In this document: positions 1-8,026 of the stretch, piece after piece
Numbering within the stretch: position 1 is the first letter of the stretch
Layout of the letters: every line of letters starts with the position of its first letter
Origin: Candidatus Sysuiplasma acidicola
Lineage (GTDB): Archaea > Thermoplasmatota > Thermoplasmata > Sysuiplasmatales > Sysuiplasmataceae
Assembly: GCA_019721035.1 (NCBI GenBank)
Contig: JAHEAA010000016.1
Location: forward strand, 1-49,937
Direction: 5' to 3'
Length of the DNA stretch: 49,937 bases
Notes under the pieces: generated by a model
Told to the model about the DNA's origin: nothing
Seen by the model: only the letters and a program-made list of their open reading frames with translations
Databases searched by the model: none
Made by a program: the position numbers and the translations under genes

Positions 1-610
1 GGCGGGGGAGCACCGCAACGGGAGTAGCGTGCGGTTCAATTGGATTCAACGCCGGACAACTCACCGGGAGCGACGGTTAGATGAAGGCCAGGCTGATGAC
101 CTTGCCAGATTTTCCGAGAGGTGTTGCATGGCCGTCGTCAGTTCGTACCGTAAGGCGTTCTCTTAAGTGAGATAACGAACGAGACCCTTGCCCTTAATTG
201 CCACCGGTTTCTCAGGAAGCCGGGCACATAACGGGGACCGCTGACGCTAAGTCAGAGGAAGGAAAGGTCGACGGTAGGTCAGTATGGCCCGAATCTCCCG
301 GGCTACACGCGCGCTACAAAGGACAGGACAATGGGCTCCGACCGCGAAAGCGGAAGGTAATCCCGAAACCTGTTCGTAGTTCGGACTGAGGGCTGTAACT
401 CGCCCTCACGAAGCTGGATTCCGTAGTAATCGCTTGTCAACATCAAGCGGTGAATATGCCCCTGCTCCTTGCACACACCGCCTGTCAAGCCATCCGAGTC
501 GGGTTCGAGTGAGGGTTCTCTTTTTGGAGAGCTCGAACTGGAGCTTGGTAAGGGGGGCTAAGTCATAACAAGGTATCTGTAGGGGAACCTGCAGATGGAT
601 CACCTCCTAA
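1..610 (+). rRNA. rrs: 16S ribosomal RNA, 3' part
   Basis: The first 610 bases are the 3' domain of a small-subunit rRNA; the 5' part lies outside the window. Visible landmarks are the universal GTTGCATGGCCGTCGTCAG stretch near 123, the GGGCTACACGCGCGCTACAA stretch near 300, the TTGCACACACCGCC stretch near 469 and the tail GGATCACCTCCT at 597-608. That tail is the anti-Shine-Dalgarno sequence and supports the GGAGG and GGTGAT start sites called below. No 23S, 5S or spacer tRNA follows; the next gene is a protein gene on the opposite strand, the unlinked rRNA layout known in Thermoplasma relatives. The exact mature end is inferred from the conserved tail. Confidence 0.97.
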
Positions 611-730
611 GTAAACGAAGTGTGCAAACGCAGAGAGTTTATCAACAACGTCAGATGAGTTAGCCAAAACGCTTTACAGCCACAGTTTTTAGCACCATGG
701 TCTTGCACAACGGTGACGTCCTCGCCTAGG

Positions 731-1468
731 CTATGGTTTGGATATCGACTTTACGGCGAGGAATCTCCTGTTTTCATAAAGGAATGTGAACGAATCCATG
801 CTGTGATTGGTAGCGCGCATCTTCATGCACCTGATGCGCCTCTGCACTTCCACATCACTTATCGCCTGTATGGATAGCGAAATCAGGCCGTCGGCCAGAT
901 AGGCCTCATCCCTGTTCTCCGAAGCCAGGTGCTCCATCGAAGACTCAGACGTGAGAATTATTGTTGCACCAAGGCCCTTCATCCATTCAAAAATATAGAA
1001 TAACTCGTCCCTCCTGCTCTGGAGGCGCGCGGCGGTTTCCAGAACGTCGAGAGAGTCGATAACTAGAAAATCGAAACCGGTGCTGTCCTTCAGATTGTTG
1101 ACATACATCTTGAAGACTTCCAGCCAGCTCCTTCTCGCGGTCAGCTGCTTCAGACTCTTTCTCACAATGCCGAAATCGAGTATTCTCAGATGCTCTCCGG
1201 CCGATTCGAATTGCATGCCGAACCGCCGTCCCTGCTGCTCCAGACTGGACCTGTTCTGTTCCAGTGTCATATAGACACCACGCGTTTCCTTCGCGATGGC
1301 GTTCCTGTAAAGCATGTTACAGGACACAGTTGACTTCATTGTTCCTGGCGTACCGGCAATGAGCACGATTGAATTTGAGGGGATGCCGCCCTCAAGCACT
1401 TCATCGAAACCTTCAATGTACGTCTTTATCCGTCTGATCCCGTCAGTTTCCCTTGCGACCGTCGACAT
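731..1468 (-). CDS. KaiC/RecA-superfamily ATPase, single domain
   Basis: A 245-residue protein with one RecA-type ATPase core. The Walker A motif GTPGTMKST is at about residues 39-47 and a Walker B strand (FDFLVIDSLDVL) lies near the middle. The N-terminal stretch around YIEGFDEVLEGGIP is the usual lead-in to KaiC-like domains. Archaeal relatives are often regulators or signal-transduction ATPases; no specific job can be assigned. A TATA-like ATAAATAT at 1503-1510 would place transcription start near 1480, favouring the ATG at 1468; an in-frame GTG at 1483 would add five residues. It stands alone between the 16S gene and glyA. Confidence 0.85.
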   Translation of the reverse strand: MSTVARETDGIRRIKTYIEGFDEVLEGGIPSNSIVLIAGTPGTMKSTVSCNMLYRNAIAKETRGVYMTLEQNRSSLEQQGRRFGMQFESAGEHLRILDFGIVRKSLKQLTARRSWLEVFKMYVNNLKDSTGFDFLVIDSLDVLETAARLQSRRDELFYIFEWMKGLGATIILTSESSMEHLASENRDEAYLADGLISLSIQAISDVEVQRRIRCMKMRATNHSMDSFTFLYENRRFLAVKSISKP

Positions 1469-1674
1469 TAGTCCACTCTGCACAAATCAAACCAATCAAT
1501 CGATATTTATTGATGACTGTGCAATTTTCACCCGATGTAAATTCGGCGCAGTGATGCGAAACACAGACGGATACGCCGAGCAGCGGTGATAAGGCAGAGA
1601 CCACGGCGCACATAAACGGATTGCATACCCGTACCGCAAAGTGTTAAATCGGGTTTCGATACTCTCCGATCGTT

Positions 1675-2964
1675 ATGTCCCGGATTTCACGAAATGCGCA
1701 ATTCATAAAAGATGCCGCGATTGAGCACAACCGATTCTTTGAAGAGTCCATACCACTCATAGCGTCAGAAAATGTGATCAGCCCGCTTCAGAGGGAGATG
1801 CTCAACTCAGACTTCAACGGAAGGTACGCCGAGGGGCTGCCAGGTCACCGGTACTACCAGGGCAATGAATTTGTAGACAAGGTTGAGGAAAAAGGAATGG
1901 AACTTGCCAGAAAGCTGTTCGGCTGCAGTTTCTCGGATCTTCGACCCATCTCGGGAACTGTTGCGAACCTCGCCGTTCTCTTCGCTCTGACGAAGCCAGG
2001 CGAAACGATAACAACTCCAGCTCTTTCTGACGGGGCACATATATCCACGGCCCGGTTCGGCGCGGTCGGTGTGAGAGGCCTGAAAACGGTCAACTATCCT
2101 TTCGATGCTGAACGAATGACACTTGACGTGGACGGGACCGCGAAGGTGCTCAGGGAAGTCAGACCGAAACTGGCGCTGTTCGGCATGTCGCTGTTTCTGT
2201 TTCCAGCACCGCTGAAAGAGCTCTCAGATGTGTTTGCCGAAACAGGCTCCACGGTCTGGTATGACGGCGCCCATGTGCTCGGCCTCATTGCAGGGAAGCA
2301 GTTCCAGGACCCTTTCAGGGAAGGTGCCCACATCATTTCAGGGAGTACACACAAGACGTTTCCGGGTCCAAATCACGGCATCATACTTGCCAATCCGGCA
2401 GACGAAGAGATGGGCAGGGCCCTGGCCAAGGGAGTCTTTCCCGGAGTAACAAGCAATCACCATCTTCACGAAATGGCTGCCCTCTGCATAGCGCTTGATG
2501 AAATGCAGAGGTTCGGAAGGCAGTACGCCAGACAGATCGTGCGGAATTCGAAGGCACTGGCGGAGAGCCTGTATGAAAAGGGTTTCGATGTGCTTGCTGC
2601 AGACTACGGCTTCACTGAGTCGCATGCACTTGCAGTCAATGTGGAAAAGCTGGGAGGAGGGAGCGAATGTGCGCTCATCCTCGAGAAGGCGAACATAATT
2701 GTGAACAAGAATCTTCTGCCGAATGACAAGAGTCCTGTACATCCTAGCGGTCTGCGGCTCGGAACGCAGGAGATAACGCATCTCGGGATGAAAAGGAACG
2801 AAATGGAGGAAATAGCCACATTCTTCGAACGGCTGCTCCTGAAGAAAGAGGATCCGATCAGAGTGAGCAGGGATGTTCGCCGCTTCAAGAAGAAGTTCGT
2901 GCGTCTGAAGTACTGCTACGGCGAAGGCTATCCCGCCTACAAATATGAAAAGTTCTTCTCGTGA
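1675..2964 (+). CDS. glyA: Serine hydroxymethyltransferase
   Basis: A full-length (429 residue) PLP enzyme of fold type I. It interconverts serine and glycine while passing a one-carbon unit to a pterin carrier, folate or an archaeal analogue. The active-site lysine is K227 in the block SGSTHKTFPGP, and the N-terminal ASENVISP and GRYAEGLPGHRYYQG blocks are typical of the family. A TATA-like TTAAATC near 1645-1651 lies about 25 bases before the ATG, so the mRNA is probably leaderless. It is transcribed alone and ends 12 bases before the convergent tRNA-thiolation gene. Confidence 0.96.
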   Translation: MSRISRNAQFIKDAAIEHNRFFEESIPLIASENVISPLQREMLNSDFNGRYAEGLPGHRYYQGNEFVDKVEEKGMELARKLFGCSFSDLRPISGTVANLAVLFALTKPGETITTPALSDGAHISTARFGAVGVRGLKTVNYPFDAERMTLDVDGTAKVLREVRPKLALFGMSLFLFPAPLKELSDVFAETGSTVWYDGAHVLGLIAGKQFQDPFREGAHIISGSTHKTFPGPNHGIILANPADEEMGRALAKGVFPGVTSNHHLHEMAALCIALDEMQRFGRQYARQIVRNSKALAESLYEKGFDVLAADYGFTESHALAVNVEKLGGGSECALILEKANIIVNKNLLPNDKSPVHPSGLRLGTQEITHLGMKRNEMEEIATFFERLLLKKEDPIRVSRDVRRFKKKFVRLKYCYGEGYPAYKYEKFFS

Positions 2965-2976
2965 AACCGGCGCACA

Positions 2977-3885
2977 TCACAGAGGAAGAGCCCGAATCTC
3001 CTGTTTCAACGTGCATGTCCTGCACACGCTTCCGGACGAAACATTGCCGCATTCGGAACACCTGCGCGCCCTGCCCCGGGGTGCTGCGGCTGAGAAGGCA
3101 CCGGCCGACCTGACGATTGAATAACGAGTGCCGGGCATCTCCTCTTCCATCCTGAGCACGATGTCCCTGAAAAGGTTCCTGGAGGCTTCCTCGGAATAAG
3201 GGCATGAGGATCTGAGGAATGGGATGCCAGACAGCATAGCAAAGAGCAGCACTTCATTTTCAGGTATCAGTCTCAGCGGCTGCACTCTGGGAACGAGTCC
3301 GTCGATTACGCCGCCGTGCGGTCCCATCATTGCCATCCTCGATGTGTCGGCCCTCGCGATGTTCATCATGACCGACTGTGCAGTATCGTCGAGATTCAAT
3401 CCGGTGGCAAGTTTTGTAGCACCCGCCTCCAGCGCCAGCGCGTTTATGAGATTGCGCCTGAATACACCGCAGTAAGCACAAGTGGTTCTCTTCCGCACCG
3501 TCGCTGCAAGACGGTCCATAGTGAAACCCGCGTCCTCACCAAATGAGCGGTGCCTCCAGTCGACTCCCAGCTTCCTGCAGTAATTCTCAATAATCTCAAG
3601 CGACTCGGATCTGTAGCCGGATATGCCCTCATCCACCGTTATGGCGATCAGCCGCGTGTCCCGCCTGGCTGCAGAGTATCGCTTGAGAAGCGTGAGTGCA
3701 GTCATGCTGTCCTTGCCTCCCGATACAGCAATGCAGACTGTCGAGTTTCTGGAGAATATATTCTGTTCCCTGATCTCCTTTTTCACACGTTTTTCCACAG
3801 ATTCCTCAAAATGACGCTTGCAGTAATGCCTGCCGTTGTACCTCGCAAAGTATACTGCCTCAGAGCCGCATGAGGTGCATGTCAC
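2977..3885 (-). CDS. ttuA: tRNA 2-thiolation protein, TtuA/Ncs6 family
   Basis: A 302-residue ATP-pyrophosphatase (PP-loop) protein that activates a tRNA uridine by adenylation so that sulfur can be inserted. Going along the protein there is an N-terminal zinc knuckle (C3, C6, C22, H25), the PP-loop SGGKDS at 55-60, a central CAYC pair plus a later SSCPY cysteine (the three iron-sulfur ligands of TtuA-type enzymes) and a C-terminal zinc site with CSEC and CRTC. The start chosen is GTG at 3885, directly before the zinc knuckle and about 25 bases after a CTATATC box; the longest frame begins at a TTG at 3927 upstream of that box. Whether it modifies U34 (Ncs6) or U54 (TtuA) is not settled. The symbol is tentative. 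Confidence 0.88.
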   Translation of the reverse strand: MTCTSCGSEAVYFARYNGRHYCKRHFEESVEKRVKKEIREQNIFSRNSTVCIAVSGGKDSMTALTLLKRYSAARRDTRLIAITVDEGISGYRSESLEIIENYCRKLGVDWRHRSFGEDAGFTMDRLAATVRKRTTCAYCGVFRRNLINALALEAGATKLATGLNLDDTAQSVMMNIARADTSRMAMMGPHGGVIDGLVPRVQPLRLIPENEVLLFAMLSGIPFLRSSCPYSEEASRNLFRDIVLRMEEEMPGTRYSIVRSAGAFSAAAPRGRARRCSECGNVSSGSVCRTCTLKQEIRALPL

Positions 3886-3908
3886 AGCTCTATCAGTGTT
3901 GCAGCTCC

Positions 3909-3960
3909 GATATAGACATTGCGACAACGCTGCAGCATGGACGGGAAATGCTTTTTAGAG
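3909..3960. promoter_or_regulatory. Divergent promoters of the tRNA thiolase and rfcS
   Basis: Two TATA-like elements lie back to back. CTATATC on the minus strand (3909-3915) is about 25 bases before the GTG at 3885, and CTTTTTAGAG on the plus strand (3950-3959) is about 28 bases before the rfcS ATG at 3986. Both spacings fit leaderless transcripts. This is inferred from spacing only. Confidence 0.5.
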
Positions 3961-3985
3961 GCAGTCCCATTGTCGCACCGTTCCG

Positions 3986-4999
3986 ATGGATGAAACAGAA
4001 ATTTGGGTTGAGAAATACAGGCCCAGGAAATTTGACGAAATCATAGGACAGGAATCGATCGTCGGCCGTCTCAGGTCTTACGTTGAGAGCAGGAATCTGC
4101 CGCACCTGCTGTTTGCCGGACCGGCCGGAACCGGAAAGACGACATGCAGCATCGTCCTGGCCAGGGAACTTTTCGGCGAATACTGGCGCGAAAATTTTAT
4201 GGAGCTGAACGCATCAGACGAGAGGGGCATCAGGGTCGTGAGGGGTGACCCCGAACACAACGTACCGAGCAAGATTAAAAATTTCGCAAGGACGGCACCG
4301 CTCGGAGGAGCTGCATTCAAGATCATATTCCTGGATGAGAGCGACGCGCTCACATCCGATGCACAGTCAGCACTCAGGAGAACCATGGAGCTCTATTCCA
4401 GAAACTGCAGATTCATCTTCTCGGCAAACTACCCCGGCAAGATCATAGATCCGATACAGTCCCGGTGTGCAGTATTCCAGTTTTCGCCTCTCCGCGATTC
4501 AGACATCCAGAAGTGTGTGGAAAACATAGTGCGTGCCGAACAGCTGACCATCACCAAAGAGGCGGTTGATTACATAGTGCGATACTCCAGAGGAGACTCA
4601 AGAAGGGCTGTGAATACACTCCAGGCAAGCGCGTTTCTCAGCAAACACATAGATCAGAACGCCGTCTACCTGGCGACATCGACGCCTGATCCCAAGGAGA
4701 TAAAGCTGATGTTTGAATATGCGCTCGACGGAAGTTTCCTGAAGGCCAGAGACATGCTGGACACGATGCTTTATGAACGGGGGATGAGCGCAACCGATCT
4801 CATTGCAGACATACACAGAGGTGTTTTTGAGATTGCCCTTTCCGACGACGCACTCCTCGATATTGTTTCACGCATTGGCGAAACAGAATACAGGATAGTG
4901 CAGGGAGGGAATGACAGGATACAGCTTGAATCGCTGCTGGCACAGATAGGACTGATTGGCAAGAGAGAGAGGAAAACAGCCAGGCAGAAGGTCCTCTGA
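3986..4999 (+). CDS. rfcS: Replication factor C small subunit
   Basis: This 337-residue AAA+ ATPase is the small subunit of the clamp loader, which opens the PCNA ring and loads it on primed DNA. It has the RFC lead-in WVEKYRPRKFDEIIGQ at 7-22, Walker A GPAGTGKTT at 45-53, Walker B with DESD at 117-120 and the SRC arginine finger motif at 159-161, followed by the helical collar domain. There is no intein, which interrupts this gene in some archaea. The ATG sits a few bases after the predicted transcription start, so it is probably leaderless. No large-subunit gene is seen in the window. Confidence 0.96.
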   Translation: MDETEIWVEKYRPRKFDEIIGQESIVGRLRSYVESRNLPHLLFAGPAGTGKTTCSIVLARELFGEYWRENFMELNASDERGIRVVRGDPEHNVPSKIKNFARTAPLGGAAFKIIFLDESDALTSDAQSALRRTMELYSRNCRFIFSANYPGKIIDPIQSRCAVFQFSPLRDSDIQKCVENIVRAEQLTITKEAVDYIVRYSRGDSRRAVNTLQASAFLSKHIDQNAVYLATSTPDPKEIKLMFEYALDGSFLKARDMLDTMLYERGMSATDLIADIHRGVFEIALSDDALLDIVSRIGETEYRIVQGGNDRIQLESLLAQIGLIGKRERKTARQKVL

Positions 5000-5034
5000 C
5001 TCGGGTCAGCAGATATCACGCGTGAGTGTGCGGA

Positions 5035-5184
5035 TCAGGCCTTGCGTATTTCCTTCGCCTTGAGACGTAGCTTTGTGTAACCGCACTTTCTGCATCGCAT
5101 AGCCCTCACAGAATTGGTGGCAGAACAGTTCATGCACACCTTTTTTGAGAGCAATCTTATCTCAGCTTCCTTGAACTTGGCCAT
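5035..5184 (-). CDS. rpl40e: Large ribosomal subunit protein L40e
   Basis: A short gene (49 residues), easily missed because of its size. The product begins [20 protein letters not shown] and is a basic zinc-ribbon protein with four cysteines, C17, C20, C31 and C34, in the CxxC-x10-CxxC spacing of L40e. Archaeal L40e stands alone without the ubiquitin fused to it in eukaryotes. The minus-strand TATA element TCTATATATGC near 5212-5222 lies about 30 bases before the ATG. It is probably monocistronic, between rfcS (opposite strand) and the thioredoxin gene. Confidence 0.93.
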   Translation of the reverse strand: MAKFKEAEIRLLSKKVCMNCSATNSVRAMRCRKCGYTKLRLKAKEIRKA

Positions 5185-5344
5185 TTGTCTTCGCTGTGGC
5201 AGAGATAGATTGCATATATAGAAATTGTGGACCGTGTCAATGCATTCATAGAAAAGTTGAAAGTGTCAAACTGCGCACAGACAGGCGCAAACTGCAGGAT
5301 CTAATTTCTCGGTGTGCCTTGCCCTGTACCCGTTCCTTCGCGAT

Positions 5345-5779
5345 TCAGACCACGAACCTGTTCAGGCGCTGGGCAATGGCGGCTTTCGGCAGTGCGCCGA
5401 CGATGGAGTCCACCGGCTTGCCGTTCCTGAAGATGAGCAGAGTGGGTATCCCCATGATGTTGAATCTGGACGAGGTAGAAGGATTCTCGTCAACGTTGAC
5501 CTTTCCGAATGCGATTCTGCCTGCATATTCTCCGGCGAGTTTCTCGACAACGGGCGATACCATCCTGCACGGGCCGCACCAGGGTGCCCAGAAATCAACT
5601 AGCGAAACACCGTTGCCTGCCACAAAGGAGTCAAAGGTTGCGTCTGTGAGTACAGTAACGCCGCCGGCGGCGTGAGGTGCCTTTCCGGGAGTCGGGGAGG
5701 CGCCGGAAATGCCGAGCAGTTCCTCCATCTTTCTCTTCCTGATCTGCTCAAGTTCATCGTTCAAATCCATTTCGCTCAT
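5345..5779 (-). CDS. trxA: Thioredoxin with basic N-terminal helix
   Basis: A 144-residue thiol-disulfide oxidoreductase. The thioredoxin fold occupies about residues 40-144 with the active site WCGPC at 67-71 and the cis-proline block GIPTLL. Residues 1-38 are an extra segment, first a charged helix ([15 protein letters not shown]) and then a Pro/Gly/Ala linker. The ATG at 5779 was chosen because the ribosome site GGTGAT ends 7 bases before it, although frames starting at GTG 5791 or ATG 5788 are open. It begins just past the stop of the upstream DUF302 gene, so the two are translationally coupled. The thioredoxin may keep the partner reduced. Confidence 0.94.
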   Translation of the reverse strand: MSEMDLNDELEQIRKRKMEELLGISGASPTPGKAPHAAGGVTVLTDATFDSFVAGNGVSLVDFWAPWCGPCRMVSPVVEKLAGEYAGRIAFGKVNVDENPSTSSRFNIMGIPTLLIFRNGKPVDSIVGALPKAAIAQRLNRFVV

Positions 5780-5780
5780 C

Positions 5781-6188
5781 CTATTCATCACCTACCGACT
5801 TCATTGCCTCTGTTATCTCCTGTTCAACCTGCTCTGCGATATCGCCGAGAGTGGAATCGCCCACAAGACCAAACATTCTGCCCGGGCGTATCATAGAAAT
5901 CTTTGTCTCACTCCCGTTCTTCCTGAGGGAGAGTTTGCATGGGAGCAGGAGACCCGCTTTATCCGTCCTTTCTATTACTCTGACGGCGTGAGAAGGATTG
6001 CACACATCAAGTATCGTGAAATCGCTCACATCCCTGCCTGCTTTTTCCCTCAGCGTCTTACGGACATCTATCGTCCCGAGCACCCCGTAACCGCGCAGCT
6101 TAAGCGCTTCTGTCAGCGCGCCGACAGCATCTGCCACTGACCGGCTCGAGGAAACGCTTACCTCAAATTCATTCTTTTCAAAGACCAT
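5781..6188 (-). CDS. DUF302 family protein
   Basis: This 135-residue protein resembles the DUF302 family (alpha/beta fold, function not established): it has the [21 protein letters not shown] helix region near the start and the [12 protein letters not shown] block in the middle, where DUF302 proteins usually carry a conserved cysteine. It contains no membrane segment or signal peptide. The ATG at 6188 is preferred over one at 6209, because a minus-strand ATTTATAC box at 6221-6228 would put the transcript start near 6200. It is the first gene of a two-gene unit with thioredoxin, which hints at a redox-linked role (inference). Confidence 0.8.
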   Translation of the reverse strand: MVFEKNEFEVSVSSSRSVADAVGALTEALKLRGYGVLGTIDVRKTLREKAGRDVSDFTILDVCNPSHAVRVIERTDKAGLLLPCKLSLRKNGSETKISMIRPGRMFGLVGDSTLGDIAEQVEQEITEAMKSVGDE

Positions 6189-6234
6189 TGAATTCACTGT
6201 GTGGCACATTAAATGCGGCAGTATAAATATTTGA

Positions 6235-6251
6235 TGGTATTGGCCATACCA
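6235..6251. promoter_or_regulatory. Candidate operator between divergent genes
   Basis: TGGTAT-TGGCC-ATACCA is an inverted repeat with perfect 6-base arms. It sits between the minus-strand TATA box of the DUF302-thioredoxin unit (about 6221-6228) and the plus-strand TATA box of the winged-helix regulator (CTTTATAA at about 6259-6266). A dimeric regulator bound here could act on both promoters. The encoded winged-helix protein is the obvious candidate, but this is inference. Confidence 0.5.
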
Positions 6252-6311
6252 CGCAATACTTTATAACCATGTGCCGGGTTAGGAGATGTGACGATGGATG
6301 ATGGATAATAC

Positions 6312-6692
6312 ATGAAGAGCATATCCTCCCTGAGAAGCACCGGGGCCGGCTGCAGCGATCTCCTTTATTGTCTGTATGACCTGGGCGACGCTGAGGTTGA
6401 AGTACTGAGGCAACTGGCTGCTGGCAGCGAAATGACGCTTGACGAACTTGCCGAGGGGCTGGAACGCGACAGAAGCACAGTGCACAGATCGCTTTCCAGG
6501 CTTCTTTCCACAGGCATGTGCTACCGAAGGACGGCAGGACTTAAAGGTGGCGGATACTTCCACATTTACGGCATATCAGATATGGGTGTCATGAAGCGGA
6601 GGATCGAGAGCGACGTGTCCGAGATCATCGCATCTCTCATGCGTCTTTCAGAACGGTTTGAAAGCGATTTTACTGCGAGTCTGCTGAGATGA
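6312..6692 (+). CDS. Winged-helix transcriptional regulator
   Basis: A 126-residue DNA-binding protein. The central part (about residues 28-75) is a winged helix resembling TrmB, MarR and ArsR proteins: a helix-turn-helix (MTLDELAEGLERDRSTVHRS) followed by a wing with GLKGGGYFHIYGIS. The C-terminal 40 residues form an amphipathic helix probably used for dimerisation. No metal-binding cysteine set or ligand domain is visible. It is divergent from the DUF302-thioredoxin pair, with a palindrome between them, so it may regulate itself and that pair. Exact targets are unknown. Confidence 0.8.
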   Translation: MKSISSLRSTGAGCSDLLYCLYDLGDAEVEVLRQLAAGSEMTLDELAEGLERDRSTVHRSLSRLLSTGMCYRRTAGLKGGGYFHIYGISDMGVMKRRIESDVSEIIASLMRLSERFESDFTASLLR

Positions 6693-6914
6693 AGTTTATT
6701 GCCTTGCAGAGTTTACAGGCATAATATGACAGCCTGCGGTGGCATGTCAGTGACGGCGTAGCTGACCGATTGACAGGCGACGCCCGTAGCAGGGAAACTT
6801 CCCGCTGCAGATGCAGGTCACTTTTATATACAACTACCGTTTAAGAGCATTTGTCCTCATAGCGCGACCAGACGCTTCGGGCAATGCACATGCATCCCGG
6901 CAAGAGGGGTACTG
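6693..6914. other. Long leader region upstream of the ribosomal superoperon
   Basis: No convincing gene is seen in this stretch. TTTATATA at 6823-6830 is a good TATA box, probably for the L3 superoperon, and would give a leader of about 170 bases before the L3 ATG. A small hairpin (GGGA-AACT-TCCC, extendable with an AGC/GCT stem) lies near 6790-6815, just upstream of the TATA box. The leader length is unusual here because most other promoters are leaderless. Confidence 0.5.
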
Positions 6915-7082
6915 ATGCTTTCTGAATCCTTCGGTGGCGTCACGGTTGCGCTTGAACGGGGAAATGAGATTTGGTGCTGCAGCGGCCAATGCGGTCGTTG
7001 CGAGGTAAAGGTGTTAGCAGATGCCAAACAGAAGAAGGCCGAGACGCGGTTCGATGGGCTATTCGCCAAGGAAGAGAGCTAA
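6915..7082 (+). CDS. Short ORF with a ferredoxin-like CxxxxCxxC motif
   Basis: A 55-residue reading frame begins at ATG 6915, about 6 bases after GAGGGG, and ends 62 bases inside the L3 gene in another frame. Its middle reads ALERGNEIWCCSGQCGRC, matching the C-x4-C-x2-C loop of plant-type [2Fe-2S] ferredoxins, including the internal glycine. The fourth cysteine and the rest of the fold are missing because the frame stops within L3. It may be a decayed gene end, a leader peptide or chance. It is reported as possible only. Confidence 0.25.
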   Translation: MLSESFGGVTVALERGNEIWCCSGQCGRCEVKVLADAKQKKAETRFDGLFAKEES

Positions 7083-8022
7083 GAGGGAAGTGCCGAAGCT
7101 TGATTCGTGGCCCGAGTCAGCCGGAGGGCCGAAGATTCAGGGTTTTGCAGGGTACAAAGCAGGCATGACACACGCCATTCTGGTGGACTACAGGCCGACG
7201 TCCACCACGGCCGGTCAGGAGCTTCAGATACCCGTTACTGTCCTGGAGACGCCGCCGTTGAAGGTTGTTGCGGTGAGAATATATGCCGCGAGTTCAACAG
7301 GACTGAAAACAGCCGGTGAATTGTGGGCGGAAAAACTGGACAAAGATTTTTCCCGCGTACTTGTGATTAAACATCAGAGGGATTTCGCTTCGGAGCAGGA
7401 GAAATTCAGCAAGACGGAAGGAGAGGAAGTGAACATAATTGCCCACACCCAGCCTTCCCTGATTACCGGCGTCCCGAAGAAGAAACCCGAACTCATGGAA
7501 ATCAGGATAGGCGGGGGAACGTTCCAGGAACGGGTCGCCTATGCACTGTCCATCCTTGGAAAGGAAGTAAGCGTGCACGATTATCTCAAGGACGGGGATG
7601 TTGTCGACGTGATATCAGTCACTAAGGGCAAGGGGTTCCAGGGTGCGGTTAAGAGATGGGGTGTAAAATTACTGTCACACAAGAACAGCAAACACACGAG
7701 GATGATTGGAACACTGGGGCCGAAGAGACCGGGCTACATCTGGCCAACCGTTCCGCAATCCGGTCAGACAGGTTATCACCAGAGAACCGAACTCAACAAG
7801 AGAGTACTCAAGATCGGCAAGAACGGGGATGACATCACGCCAAAGGGAGGATTTCTCAATTACGGCAAGATTTCGGGCGAATATCTGCTCCTCCATGGCA
7901 GCGTGCCCGGACCGTCGAAACGACTGATCAGGCTGCGTGACACGATCAGGCCGCGCCTGGTGAAGGTGAAGGAAGCACCGACGCTGACTTACGTGTCAAC
8001 AGAATCCATGCAGGGAGTGTGA
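7021..8022 (+). CDS. rpl3: Large ribosomal subunit protein L3
   Basis: A 333-residue archaeal/eukaryotic-type L3, one of the first proteins to assemble on 23S rRNA, reaching the peptidyl transferase centre. The start RRPRRGSMGYSPRKRAKREVP is the conserved archaeal N-terminus and fixes the ATG. The KGKGFQGAVKRWG block near residues 203-215 and the HKNSKHTRMIGTLGP block are family hallmarks. It is the first gene of the superoperon, with AGGTG about 9 bases before the ATG. It is followed by L4 after 4 bases. Confidence 0.97.
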   Translation: MPNRRRPRRGSMGYSPRKRAKREVPKLDSWPESAGGPKIQGFAGYKAGMTHAILVDYRPTSTTAGQELQIPVTVLETPPLKVVAVRIYAASSTGLKTAGELWAEKLDKDFSRVLVIKHQRDFASEQEKFSKTEGEEVNIIAHTQPSLITGVPKKKPELMEIRIGGGTFQERVAYALSILGKEVSVHDYLKDGDVVDVISVTKGKGFQGAVKRWGVKLLSHKNSKHTRMIGTLGPKRPGYIWPTVPQSGQTGYHQRTELNKRVLKIGKNGDDITPKGGFLNYGKISGEYLLLHGSVPGPSKRLIRLRDTIRPRLVKVKEAPTLTYVSTESMQGV

Positions 8023-8026
8023 ATAG

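Noticed and set aside
198-389. Open frames inside the 16S gene on both strands
   Set aside because: They lie entirely within conserved rRNA sequence and have no protein-like composition or ribosome site.
6780-6822. Structured RNA upstream of L3
   Set aside because: A GGGA-AACT-TCCC hairpin is present, but no riboswitch, SRP or RNase P RNA core was recognised and it lies before the TATA box.
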